A stretch of 64,000 bases of DNA from Streptomyces antarcticus (GTDB taxonomy: Bacteria > Actinomycetota > Actinomycetes > Streptomycetales > Streptomycetaceae): assembly GCF_026627255.1 (NCBI RefSeq), contig NZ_JAPNLM010000010.1, positions 62,001 through 126,000 on the forward strand, read 5' to 3'. Positions 32,268 through 40,811 of this stretch are shown here, in pieces. Made by a program: the position numbers and the translations under genes. Position 1 is the first letter of the stretch. The number at the start of each line of letters is the position of its first letter. The notes under the pieces are model-generated. The model had not been told where the DNA came from. It saw only the letters and a list, made by a program, of their open reading frames with translations, and did no database searches.

Positions 32268-33131
32268 GTGTTCACATTGCCCAAAGCGGGCGCGAGCAAG
32301 GACAAGGAACAGGACGAGGACGTCCGCCACGCGACGTCCTTCATCGCGGAGATCGCCCGCATGACCCGGCTGGAGAAGGGCCTGACCCAGGAGGAGCTGG
32401 GGGCGTTGATCCAGTACACCGCCTCGGCGGTCAGCGCCATGGAGACCGGGGTGCAGCCGCCCAGTGACCAGATGCTGGAGCGACTGGAGGCGGCCATCGG
32501 GGACGGGCGTGGAATCTTCGACGCGGCGCGCAAGTACGTCCTGATGGAGAAGTACCCCGTGCGCTTCCGGAACTTCTCGAAGTTGGAAGCCTCGGCGCAC
32601 ATGATCTCGTCCTACGAGACGTTGGTAGTGGACGGCCTCTTCCAGACGGGGCCGTACGCGCGGGCGCTGATCGGCGGGGGATACCCGCCCCTCCCCAGTG
32701 CCAAGGTGGACGAACTGGTCGAGGCCCGGTTGGCCCGGCGGGCGCTCTTCGACCGCGACCCGATGGCGATGATCGAGCTGATCGTCGAGGAGGCCGTCCT
32801 GCGCCGGCCCTTCGGGGACTGGGAGGTCATGCGCGGGCAACTGGCATCGCTTGCGGACGACGCTCGGCGCGACAACGTGACCGTCCAGGTACTGCCCCAG
32901 GACCGAGGTCTGAAAGGCAGCTACGCGGGTGACCGAGGTCCGATGAAACTGGTGGAGACCGAGGACCACGAGCACGTGGTCTACCTGGAGATCGAGGACG
33001 AGAGCGTCCTAGTCAGCAATCGGGCGAAGGCGTCCAGGCTGTTCCAGCGGTATGCGAAGATCCGCGCACAGGCACTGAGCCCCGATGAATCCCTGGGTCT
33101 CATCGAGCGGTTGGCGGGAGAACGGATATGA
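32268..33131 (+). CDS. XRE-family regulator with DUF5753-type C-terminal domain
   Basis: About 287 residues. A Cro/C1 helix-turn-helix spans residues 20-75 (GLTQEELGALIQYTASAVSAMETG), followed by the long C-terminal domain typical of Streptomyces WhiJ/BldB-associated regulators (YETLVVDGLFQTGPYARALI, RRALFDRDP, NVTVQVLPQDRG). Such genes nearly always pair with a DUF397 gene, as here (4-bp ATGA overlap). They influence development and antibiotic production in the family. The start is uncertain: GTG at 32268 is preferred, with TTG at 32256 or 32277 possible. Confidence 0.88.
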   Translation: MFTLPKAGASKDKEQDEDVRHATSFIAEIARMTRLEKGLTQEELGALIQYTASAVSAMETGVQPPSDQMLERLEAAIGDGRGIFDAARKYVLMEKYPVRFRNFSKLEASAHMISSYETLVVDGLFQTGPYARALIGGGYPPLPSAKVDELVEARLARRALFDRDPMAMIELIVEEAVLRRPFGDWEVMRGQLASLADDARRDNVTVQVLPQDRGLKGSYAGDRGPMKLVETEDHEHVVYLEIEDESVLVSNRAKASRLFQRYAKIRAQALSPDESLGLIERLAGERI

Positions 33132-33379
33132 GCACCAGCACCTTGCAGTGGTGCAAGTCGAGCTACAGCGACGGTGGCGGCGGCAACTGCATCGAGGTGG
33201 CCTACGCCTGGCGGAAGTCGAGCTACAGCGATAGCGGCGGCGGAAACTGCGTCGAGGTGGCGGACTGTGGGGACGGCTGCGCCGTCCACGTTCGGGACTC
33301 CAAGAACCCCGGGCCCACGCTCCGCCTGGCCGGCGGGGCCTGGGCCGTGTTCGCCGGGTGGGCGGCGGCGCGGCCGTAG
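33128..33379 (+). CDS. DUF397 protein with duplicated core motif
   Basis: 83 residues. The DUF397 signature W-(C/R)-KSSYSxxxGGNC-(I/V)-EVA occurs twice in tandem (residues 8-25 and 28-45), followed by the single downstream HVRDSKNPGPTL part. DUF397 proteins are small partners, perhaps antagonists, of the preceding XRE regulators (WhiJ/AbaA-ORFD type). The internal copy likely arose by duplication of about 60 bp. The C-terminus (GGAWAVFAGWAAARP) deviates from the usual short end. Confidence 0.88.
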   Translation: MSTSTLQWCKSSYSDGGGGNCIEVAYAWRKSSYSDSGGGNCVEVADCGDGCAVHVRDSKNPGPTLRLAGGAWAVFAGWAAARP

Positions 33380-33397
33380 AGGCGGCGGGGGAACGCG

Positions 33398-33435
33398 GAG
33401 GGGCCCGTCCGATCTGGCGACCGGACGGGCCCCTC
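33398..33435. terminator. Bidirectional hairpin terminator
   Basis: A perfect 14-bp stem (33398-33411 with 33422-33435) and a 10-base loop lie between the convergent DUF397 gene and the large secreted-protein gene. Confidence 0.88.
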
Positions 33436-33454
33436 GTACGCACACCCCGGGGGA

Positions 33455-36400
33455 TCAGCCCGTGAAGTAGCCGCTCAGGTCGGCGATCACGTCCACGCTG
33501 CCCGAGTGGTTGTAGAACGTCACCTTGCCGTCCACCACCGGGACCACGACCAGGTTGGAGACGGTCTGGCCGGCGGTGAAGTTGAGGTTCGACACGTTGG
33601 GGCGCGTCACCCCGTACGGGTGGACGATGAGGTGTCCCGCCGTCGTCGGGTTGGTCACCGTGACGTTCAGGATGACCGCGGTCACCCCGTCCGCCGGCAC
33701 TCCCTCTACCCCGGCCACCCGGAGGCTGACGGCCCCGCCCTGGCCCACGGCCCCGGCGCGGGCGCCGGTGCCGTCGCGGGTGTCCAGGAGGCGTACCGGA
33801 TTGCCCGACGAGTACGTCGAGCCCGTCGCGGAGTAGTAGCCGGTGACGTCGGCGATGAGGTCGACGGAACCGGCGTTGTTGCGCAGGTCCACCTTGCCGT
33901 TCACCACCGGCACGATCACCAGGTTCGGGACGATCTGGCCGGCGGTGAAGTTGAGGTTCGACACCCCCGGAACGGTCTGGCCGTTCGGGTAGACCGTGAC
34001 GTGGCCCGCGGTGGTCGGCTCGACGGCCGTCACGTTCATGACGACGGCGGTGACCCCGCTGGCCGGGACGCCCTTGACGCCCGTGACCTGGAGGCTGACG
34101 ATGCCGCCGGGACCGACCCGCTGCTGCTTCGCGCCGGTGCCGTCACGCGTGTCCAGGAACCGGGACGGGGTGATCGTCTTGTACGCGGAGCCGGTGTCGG
34201 CCTTGTCGGTGTAGTAGCCGGTGACGTCGGCGATGAGGTCGACGGAACCGGCGTTGTTGCGCAGGTCCACCTTCCCGTTCACGACCGACACCGTCACCAG
34301 GTTCGGGACGATCTGGCCGGCGGCGAAGTTGAGGTTGGACACCCCGGGGACGGGCCGGCCGTTCGGGTAGACCTTGACGTGGCCGGCGTGCGTCGGGTCG
34401 ACGGCCGTCACGTTCATGACGACCGCGGTGACGCCGGTGGCCGGGACGCCCTTGAGGCCCGCGACCTGGAGGGTGACCACGCCGCCGGGACCGACCCGCT
34501 GCTTGGTCGCGCCGGTGCCGTCACGCGTGTCCAGGAACCGGGCCGGAGTGAGCGGCACGAAGCGGGACTTCCCCGTGGTGGGGGCGGCCGTGACCGTGTA
34601 CGCGTTCGGGAGGTAGCCCGGGGAGGGCACTCCGCTCGTGTAGCCGACGCCCTCGCGGACGAGGTCGTACACGCCCGCGTCCAGGCCGACCGCGTCGACC
34701 TGGACGGTGAGCGCGGTGCCCGCCGGGTTCACGGAGACCGGGGTGAGGGCCCGCTCGACGCCGTTGCCGCGGACCAGCCGCAGCTTGGTGCCGAGGGTGA
34801 GCCCGGTGCCGCTGACGACGGCCTGCGACTTCGTGCCGGTGGCGCTGGCCGAGGGGCTGATGCCCGTCGGGATCTGGTTCTGCGGGGGAGTGCAACCGCG
34901 GTCGCAGACGCCCTGCATGGAGAACTCGACGGGGGTCGTCGCCTTGCGGGGGCTGACCAGCAGGACCGCCTGGCCGGCGGGTGCGTCGCTGCCGGTGCCG
35001 CAGCGCGTGGCGAACTGGCCCATCGTGCCGAGGCAGGTGTACTGGCGGATCTGGGCGCTCCACTCGGAGGCGCTGAGCAGGTCCGTCCAGGGGTGCTCGC
35101 CGTTGGTGGCGCTGCTGGTGCCGTAGACGTTGAAGGACTGTCCGGGCTTCATGTCGAGCACGGCGCAGTAGGCGGTCGAGGTTTCGGAGAGCACCGCGCC
35201 GCGGACCGGGAATCCTTCGGGGGAGACCTGGTTGGCCGTGCACTCGGGGGCCCAGCCGGCCGCCGTGGCGACCTTCCAGGTGTCCACGTTCGAGTGGATC
35301 GGCTTGTCCTCGTACCCGGTGGCGGTCACCACCGCGACGTACGAGGTCGAGCCGGTCACCTGGCAGGACACGCCGTGCTGCCAGCAGGCGATCCTGCCGC
35401 TGGGGTCCACGACGACCAGCGTCGTGGTGGGCTCGTACCGCGATCCGAGGGTCCGCGAGCTGAACCACAGCTTGTCGGTGGCGGCCGCGGTGACCTTGAC
35501 GCAGCGGGCGTCGAGGGCCGAGGTCAGGTCGAAGGGGGTGGACGGGCCGCCCACCTTCGTCGAGGCCGGGGTGGTGCAGTTCGCCGCCGGAGAGACGTCG
35601 CGGCGCACCAGGGTGTACGAGTCCTCGCCGCCCCAGCCGACCAGCAGGGCCGTGTACGGGACGCCCGCGGTCAGCGCGCACGACGTGGTGGTGCTGGAGT
35701 AGCCCGTCGCGCACGCCTCGTTGCCCGCCGGGTCGACGACCCGGACCGTGGCGTTCAGTTTGTTCTGGAGGTTCGTGTAGTCGAGCATCTCGGCGGCCGA
35801 GTGCTTGTCGGCGGGCAGGCTCAGGCAGGCCTGCCGGACGTCCGCCGGCAGCTGGACCTGCGCGCCCGACGAGGCGCCGAAGGAGGTCTGCGGCCACGGC
35901 GTGCAGCCCGCGGCCTCACCGGTGCGGTGGACGACCAGCCCGAACGCGCCGGGGTCACCCGTCAGCACCACGCGGAAGGGCGCGGTGCCGGTCAGCTTGC
36001 AGATGCTCTCCGGGGAACCGTCGCACTGCAAGGCGCCCGTCGCGTCGTAGACCTTCGGGGACGCGTAGGTGCCGTCGGCGGGCGGCCGGTTGAGCAGGTA
36101 GACGCCCTTGCCGGTGGCGGTCGGCAGGGTCAGGCAGTGCAGCTGCCCGGGACCGGCGAAAGTGCCGGCGACCGCGCCGGCCACCAGGCCGTTGTCGTGG
36201 GTCGCGGTGCAGCCCCGGGTCTCCTTGGGGGAGTGGAAGGCGATGCCGAACGCGCCGGCGTCGGTGTTCCGCGGGTCGACCACCCAGGTGTGGTCACCGG
36301 GGGTCAGGTCGCAGGCGCCCTCGGAGCAGCCGGTGGCGGGAGCCCCGGCGGCCGTGAAGAGGGTGCCGTACGGCACGGATCCGGCGGAGACCGGGGTGAC

Positions 36401-37447
36401 GGAGTACCGGGCGGCCGCCGGAACGCGCAGCACGCGGCAGCGGGCGGTGGACCCCAGGTCCGGGGAGGCCCCGTACGCCTGGGGCTCGATCACCGGGCAG
36501 CCCTCGGGCTTCGAGAGCCGGGCCGCGGTGAAGTCGTAGGCCTCGGCGGCTCCGCCGCTCTGCAGGACCGACACGCGGAACGGCGCGGTGCCCGCGAGCT
36601 TGCAGTCGAGCGCGTCGCCCTCGCGGTTCAGGGAGGAGCAGAGCTCCTTGCCCGTCGCGTCGTAGACGGAGTGCAGGACGCGGTACGAGGTGGCGTAGGT
36701 CCGCAGCACGTCGTTCGCGGCCAGCGCCGGGGCGTAGCAGTCGCCGGCCGAGCCGACGGCCAGCGATCCCTTGAACACGGTCGGGGCGCCGAGCTTGCGG
36801 TCGGCGGGGCCGACCGGCTTGCAGACGGTGGTGGACAGCAGCGGGGCGTACGCGACCGAGGCGCCGGTCTCCGTACCGCTGTTGTTCAGGAGCGACAGCC
36901 GGTACGTGCCCGCCCCGGTGGTGGGACAGCGCAGCGCCCCGTCGGCGCTGCCGCTGCCGCGGACGTTTTCGCAGGTGACGGCGGAGCCGTCCGGCGCCGT
37001 GAGCCGGGGCCACAGCGACCCCTGCGCGGCGACGGCCTGGATCAGGACCAGGTCCTTCTGCTGCGGCAGGGTCAGCGTGAACTCGGTCGTCGTGCTCGCC
37101 GGGACGGTGCAGTTCACGACCGTGTGCGGCGTCAGGGCCGGCGGGCAGGCGCCCGCCGGGTCGCTCGCGCGCAGCGCGCGTACGGCCGCCGCGTGGTCGG
37201 CCTTCGGGTCCGGCTTCGGGTCCGGCTTGGGCGCCGCCCCGGGGCCGGTGGGTGCCTGCGGCGCGGTGGCCGCGGCCGCGGCCACCGCGGTGTCGGTGCT
37301 GGCAGGCGGTGACGGGGCCGCGAGGGCGGACCCGGTCTGGCCGGCGGACGAGGCCAGGACCGCCAGCAGCAGGGCGCCCGAGGCGACCGCGGTGCGGCTT
37401 CTCCCCCGTCTGCTGGACATTCTTCTGCCCAGTGGCAGCAAGCTCAT
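33455..37447 (-). CDS. Giant secreted repeat protein
   Basis: 1330 residues with a signal peptide (basic RGRSRTAVASG, then LLLAVLASSAGQTGSALA) and a Pro/Lys/Asp linker. The middle is a long Cys-containing region of irregular repeats, each with a CxLTGTAPFRV-like block. The C-terminal third holds three copies of an approximately 115-residue repeat: RFLDTRDGTG, GVTAVVMNVTAV, GHVxVYPNG, SNLNFxAGQ, SVDLIADVTGYY. These C-terminal repeats occur in many actinomycete extracellular proteins and look like carbohydrate- or matrix-binding beta modules. No catalytic domain is evident. The start at 37447 has a GGGGGG site. Confidence 0.85.
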   Translation of the reverse strand: MSLLPLGRRMSSRRGRSRTAVASGALLLAVLASSAGQTGSALAAPSPPASTDTAVAAAAATAPQAPTGPGAAPKPDPKPDPKADHAAAVRALRASDPAGACPPALTPHTVVNCTVPASTTTEFTLTLPQQKDLVLIQAVAAQGSLWPRLTAPDGSAVTCENVRGSGSADGALRCPTTGAGTYRLSLLNNSGTETGASVAYAPLLSTTVCKPVGPADRKLGAPTVFKGSLAVGSAGDCYAPALAANDVLRTYATSYRVLHSVYDATGKELCSSLNREGDALDCKLAGTAPFRVSVLQSGGAAEAYDFTAARLSKPEGCPVIEPQAYGASPDLGSTARCRVLRVPAAARYSVTPVSAGSVPYGTLFTAAGAPATGCSEGACDLTPGDHTWVVDPRNTDAGAFGIAFHSPKETRGCTATHDNGLVAGAVAGTFAGPGQLHCLTLPTATGKGVYLLNRPPADGTYASPKVYDATGALQCDGSPESICKLTGTAPFRVVLTGDPGAFGLVVHRTGEAAGCTPWPQTSFGASSGAQVQLPADVRQACLSLPADKHSAAEMLDYTNLQNKLNATVRVVDPAGNEACATGYSSTTTSCALTAGVPYTALLVGWGGEDSYTLVRRDVSPAANCTTPASTKVGGPSTPFDLTSALDARCVKVTAAATDKLWFSSRTLGSRYEPTTTLVVVDPSGRIACWQHGVSCQVTGSTSYVAVVTATGYEDKPIHSNVDTWKVATAAGWAPECTANQVSPEGFPVRGAVLSETSTAYCAVLDMKPGQSFNVYGTSSATNGEHPWTDLLSASEWSAQIRQYTCLGTMGQFATRCGTGSDAPAGQAVLLVSPRKATTPVEFSMQGVCDRGCTPPQNQIPTGISPSASATGTKSQAVVSGTGLTLGTKLRLVRGNGVERALTPVSVNPAGTALTVQVDAVGLDAGVYDLVREGVGYTSGVPSPGYLPNAYTVTAAPTTGKSRFVPLTPARFLDTRDGTGATKQRVGPGGVVTLQVAGLKGVPATGVTAVVMNVTAVDPTHAGHVKVYPNGRPVPGVSNLNFAAGQIVPNLVTVSVVNGKVDLRNNAGSVDLIADVTGYYTDKADTGSAYKTITPSRFLDTRDGTGAKQQRVGPGGIVSLQVTGVKGVPASGVTAVVMNVTAVEPTTAGHVTVYPNGQTVPGVSNLNFTAGQIVPNLVIVPVVNGKVDLRNNAGSVDLIADVTGYYSATGSTYSSGNPVRLLDTRDGTGARAGAVGQGGAVSLRVAGVEGVPADGVTAVILNVTVTNPTTAGHLIVHPYGVTRPNVSNLNFTAGQTVSNLVVVPVVDGKVTFYNHSGSVDVIADLSGYFTG

Positions 37448-37571
37448 GAACCCCCCAGTTCAAGCAGGCCCGCGCTCCGTGATCTGTACAGGGGCTGCGG
37501 GTAGGCGGAGTTTAACGTTTCGCCTGGCCGGAAACGCACCGGGTTTCCCACGGCCTGCCGCACCACGCGCG

Positions 37572-37601
37572 AGGGCCCGGCGCACGGGTGCGCCGGGCCC
37601 T
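37572..37601 (-). terminator. Hairpin terminator of the LAxTG protein gene
   Basis: A perfect 13-bp stem with a CGGG tetraloop, 20 bp beyond the stop codon of the sortase-substrate gene and upstream of the giant secreted-protein gene. Confidence 0.88.
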
Positions 37602-37621
37602 GCGGGCGGTACGGGAGGGGG

Positions 37622-38926
37622 TCAGGCGCCGATGCTCCGGCGCCGCCGGACCCCGAGCCAGGCGGCGGCGGAGCCGAGGGCGACGAGGGCCGCGGCGAGC
37701 CCGGCGTACAGGCCCGTACGGTCGTCCGAGCCGGTGTGCGCGAGGGCGCCGCCGGCCGTTTTGGCGGCGTTCACCGGGGTGGTCGTCGTGGCCGCGGAAG
37801 AAGCCGGGGGCGTGGCCCGAGGCGTCGCCGGCGCGGTGGCGGCGGGCGTGGCCGACGGGGTCGCGGAGGGCGTGGCCGCCGGACCGGTGGGCTGCGTCGT
37901 CGGGACGGGCTTGGCCGGGGTGACGGCGGCGAAGGCCGAGGCGTCGGCGAACGGGTAGCCGTTGCCCGTCGCGAGGCCGGTCGAGGCCTTCAGCGTGACC
38001 TTGGTGATCTGCGTCAGCCGGGTCTTCGGGCCGAAGGTCACCCGCAGCCGCGCGACGCGCTCGCCGGAGGCGGAGCCGAAGCCCTTGGCGATCATCGGCA
38101 GGTGGTAGGTGCCGTCGGCGGCGTCGGCCGTGAGCTCCTCCCACCGGCCGCCGCTCTGGGCGCTGATCCGCAGGTCGGCGGCGGTGTTCGAGATGCCCCC
38201 GCCCGCGACGCTCGCGGTCAGCCGGGTGGCCAGGGCGGAGGCGAACGCCCCGTCACCGGTCTGCCGGTAGGTGAGCTTCAGCTCCTGGCAGAGATCGGCG
38301 CCGGCGCCCGGCTCGCACGGACCGGCCTCCTCCAGGCGGGTGTTCAGCTTCCCGGGGGTCATCGACGGGCTCGCCTTGAAGGTGTGCGCGTCCGGCTTCG
38401 CCACCTCGTGGGCGAGGCTGGTGGCGGTCAGCGCGAGGTCGCCGTCGTTGGTCGGGTAGTCCTTGCCGAGGCCGATGGTGACCTTCCACTTCAGCGCGCC
38501 GCCCGCCGGGACGTCGAACCCGGTGCCGGGCTTGCCCGCCGGGTGGAAGAGGCCCTGCCAGCCGCCGTCCTGCTGCCCGACGAGGTACTGGGTCGCGGGG
38601 GCGTCGACCGGCTCGACCTCGTAGACGATGTCCGCCTTCTGGAGCGGACTGGCGCCGGCCGGGGTGGCGAGCAGCCACGGGTGGAAGGGGGCCGCCTTGT
38701 CCGAGGAGTTCTTCACGGTCAGCTCGAACGTCTGCGCCGCACCGCCGCGCGTCAGCGGACCGGCCGGGGCCGGGGCGCCGAGCTCCACCGTCAGCACGGG
38801 CTTGCCGTCTTCCGCCGGTGCCGCGTACGCGGTCAGCGGCAGCAGGGCGGTACCGGCCACGGCTGCGACGACGATGCCGGCGGCAGCGGAGCGGAGGTGA
38901 CGGCGGCGGGCGGTGCGAGCGGACAT
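37622..38926 (-). CDS. LAxTG-anchored surface protein (class E sortase substrate)
   Basis: 434 residues. It has a signal peptide (ARRRHLRSAAAGIVVAAVAG, ending near TAYA), a beta-rich extracellular region of about 310 residues, a Thr/Pro/Ala stalk (about 345-390), then the sorting signal LAHTG, a hydrophobic helix (GLYAGLAAALVALGSAAAWLGV) and RRRR. Class E sortases of Streptomyces cut LAxTG and fix the protein to the wall. Two cysteines (CEPGAGADLC) probably form a disulfide. The ATG at 38926 has GGGGGAG 6 bp before; the upstream ATG at 38941 lies inside that site's spacing. The function of the ectodomain is unknown. Confidence 0.88.
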   Translation of the reverse strand: MSARTARRRHLRSAAAGIVVAAVAGTALLPLTAYAAPAEDGKPVLTVELGAPAPAGPLTRGGAAQTFELTVKNSSDKAAPFHPWLLATPAGASPLQKADIVYEVEPVDAPATQYLVGQQDGGWQGLFHPAGKPGTGFDVPAGGALKWKVTIGLGKDYPTNDGDLALTATSLAHEVAKPDAHTFKASPSMTPGKLNTRLEEAGPCEPGAGADLCQELKLTYRQTGDGAFASALATRLTASVAGGGISNTAADLRISAQSGGRWEELTADAADGTYHLPMIAKGFGSASGERVARLRVTFGPKTRLTQITKVTLKASTGLATGNGYPFADASAFAAVTPAKPVPTTQPTGPAATPSATPSATPAATAPATPRATPPASSAATTTTPVNAAKTAGGALAHTGSDDRTGLYAGLAAALVALGSAAAWLGVRRRRSIGA

Positions 38927-39139
38927 GGTGGACTCCCCCAAGGAATCAACGAGGGCGTGCTGCGGGACGGCAGCGAGCCGGGAGGAACGAACGGAAGGCA
39001 GGTGCGCGAGGGCGGAGCGGCGGGGAACGAAACGGGTCGGGTACCGGCAGAGCGCGGGCCCCGGAGAGTGGTGCGGAGGGTCGCTCCCGGCCGGCTGTGG
39101 AGCTGCCTGGCCGCTGCGATGGGCCCATCCTCGCGCGCC

Positions 39140-39171
39140 GGTGATCTTGGAACTATGGGTTCCGTGTCACC
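39140..39171. promoter_or_regulatory. Nested palindrome upstream of the LAxTG protein gene
   Basis: Outer arms GGTGA/TCACC enclose inner arms GGAAC/GTTCC around TATGG. It lies about 215 bp before the LAxTG gene start, in the 360-bp gene-free stretch 38927-39287. The rest of that stretch holds no visible gene. Confidence 0.45.
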
Positions 39172-39225
39172 GCTTCGCAACAGCCGCGAGAGGGCGGCGT
39201 GCCCGGCGAGTCGCCTGGTCAGCCC

Positions 39226-39267
39226 GGTGCCTGGTGCCTGGTGCCTGGTGCCTGGTGGGTGGTGGGT
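39226..39267. repeat. 7-bp tandem repeat, four GGTGCCT plus two GGTGGGT
   Basis: Six head-to-tail heptamers between the LAxTG gene promoter region and the purA terminator. No coding frame uses them. A likely slippage repeat. Confidence 0.9.
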
Positions 39268-39287
39268 GCCCTGTGCCCGGATACGAC

Positions 39288-39324
39288 GGAGGGGCGGGAC
39301 GCGTGGTGCGCGTCCCGCCCCTCC
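39288..39324 (-). terminator. purA terminator
   Basis: A perfect 15-bp stem (39288-39302 with 39310-39324) and a 7-base loop, 41 bp beyond the purA stop codon. Confidence 0.9.
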
Positions 39325-39364
39325 GGGTGGGCCTGTGGGCCTGTGAGCCGGCGGCCCGGTGCTG

Positions 39365-40648
39365 CTAGAGGAAGGAGTTGATCTCGATCGTCTCGGTCCG
39401 GCCGGGGCCGACGCCGATCGCGGAGATCGGGGCGCCCGACATCTCCTCCAGGGCCTTGACGTACGCCTGGGCGTTCGCCGGGAGGTCCTCGAAGGTCTTG
39501 GCCTTCGTGATGTCCTCGGACCAGCCGGGGAGGTATTCGTAGATCGGCTTCGCGTGGTGGAAGTCGGTCTGCGAGTAGGGCAGCTCCTCGACGCGCTTGC
39601 CGTCGATCTCGTACGCGACGCACACCGGGATCTGCTCCCAGCCGGTCAGCACGTCCAGCTTGGTGAGGAAGAAGTCCGTCAGGCCGTTCACGCGGGTCGC
39701 GTAGCGGGCGATCGGCGCGTCGAACCAGCCGCAGCGCCGGTCACGGCCGGTGGTCACACCGCGCTCGCCGCCGATGCGGCGCAGGTCCTCGCCGTCCTTG
39801 TCGAACAGCTCGGTCGGGAACGGGCCGGCGCCGACGCGGGTCGTGTAGGCCTTCAGGATGCCGATGACGCGGCTGATCTTCGTCGGGCCCACGCCGGTGC
39901 CGGTGCAGGCGCCGCCGGCGGTCGGGTTCGAGGAGGTGACGAAGGGGTAGGTGCCGTGGTCGACGTCGAGCAGGGTGCCCTGGCCGCCCTCGAACAGCAC
40001 GACCTTGTCCTCGTCCAGCGCGTTGTTGAGGATCAGGGTGGTGTCGGCGACGTAGCCCTTGATCTGCTCCGCGTACTGGAGCATTTCCTCGACGATCGCG
40101 CCCGCGTCGATCGCGCGGCGGTTGTACAGCTTGGCGAGGAGCTGGTTCTTGCCCTCCAGCGCCGCTTCGACCTTCTGGATGAGGATCGACTCGTCGTACA
40201 GGTCCTGGACACGGATGCCGACGCGGTTGATCTTGTCCGCGTAGGTCGGGCCGATGCCGCGGCCGGTCGTACCGATCTTGCGCTTGCCGAGGAAGCGCTC
40301 GCCGACCTTGTCGAGGGTGACGTTGTACGGCGTGATCAGATGCGCGTTACCGCTGATCAGCAGCTTGGAAGTGTCGATGCCGCGCTCGTTCAGGCCGCGC
40401 AGCTCGGAGAGCAGGACGGCCGGGTCGACGACGACGCCGTTGCCGATGACAGGGGTGCATCCGGGGGAGAGGATGCCGGAGGGGAGAAGGTGCAGCGCGT
40501 ACTTCTGGTCGCCGACGACGACCGTGTGGCCGGCGTTGTTGCCACCCTGGTAGCGCACTACATAGTCAACGGATCCACCGAGCAGGTCGGTGGCCTTTCC
40601 CTTGCCCTCGTCACCCCACTGAGCTCCGAGCAGCACAAGAGCGGGCAC
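39365..40648 (-). CDS. purA: Adenylosuccinate synthetase
   Basis: 427 residues with the typical start MPALVLLGAQWGDEGKGKATDLL (GTP-binding loop and catalytic Asp/His), RYQGGNNAGHTV, TTGRGIGPTYADK, the active-site lid GVTTGRDRRCGWFDA and the C-terminal SVGPGRxxTI-like end. It makes adenylosuccinate from IMP and aspartate in AMP synthesis. It is a single gene, divergent from the DAG-kinase-like gene. Its leader contains a hairpin. Confidence 0.97.
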   Translation of the reverse strand: MPALVLLGAQWGDEGKGKATDLLGGSVDYVVRYQGGNNAGHTVVVGDQKYALHLLPSGILSPGCTPVIGNGVVVDPAVLLSELRGLNERGIDTSKLLISGNAHLITPYNVTLDKVGERFLGKRKIGTTGRGIGPTYADKINRVGIRVQDLYDESILIQKVEAALEGKNQLLAKLYNRRAIDAGAIVEEMLQYAEQIKGYVADTTLILNNALDEDKVVLFEGGQGTLLDVDHGTYPFVTSSNPTAGGACTGTGVGPTKISRVIGILKAYTTRVGAGPFPTELFDKDGEDLRRIGGERGVTTGRDRRCGWFDAPIARYATRVNGLTDFFLTKLDVLTGWEQIPVCVAYEIDGKRVEELPYSQTDFHHAKPIYEYLPGWSEDITKAKTFEDLPANAQAYVKALEEMSGAPISAIGVGPGRTETIEINSFL

Positions 40649-40749
40649 AGGCGTACACCTCTTCCGGATGGGGCATGTCCAAGGTCAGGGGGCGTACGAC
40701 GATGTACACCGCAGGCTGAGCCGTCGGACCGGTACCCCGGAATAGACGA

Positions 40750-40777
40750 AGGCCCTGGCGCAATAGCGCAAGGGCCT
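40750..40777. promoter_or_regulatory. Hairpin in the purA leader / divergent intergenic region
   Basis: AGGCCCTGGCGC and GCGCAAGGGCCT arms pair with one mismatch around a 4-base loop, about 100 bp upstream of purA and 35 bp before the divergent gene. It could be a terminator for an upstream transcript, an operator or an attenuator-like structure. No riboswitch fold is recognised. Confidence 0.5.
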
Positions 40778-40811
40778 CTTGCACAAAGATGCTACCCGAG
40801 GAAGGACCGAG

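Noticed and set aside
33506..37312. 1268-residue plus-strand open frame opposite the giant secreted protein
   Set aside because: An antisense artefact; the minus-strand frame has a signal peptide and clear repeats.
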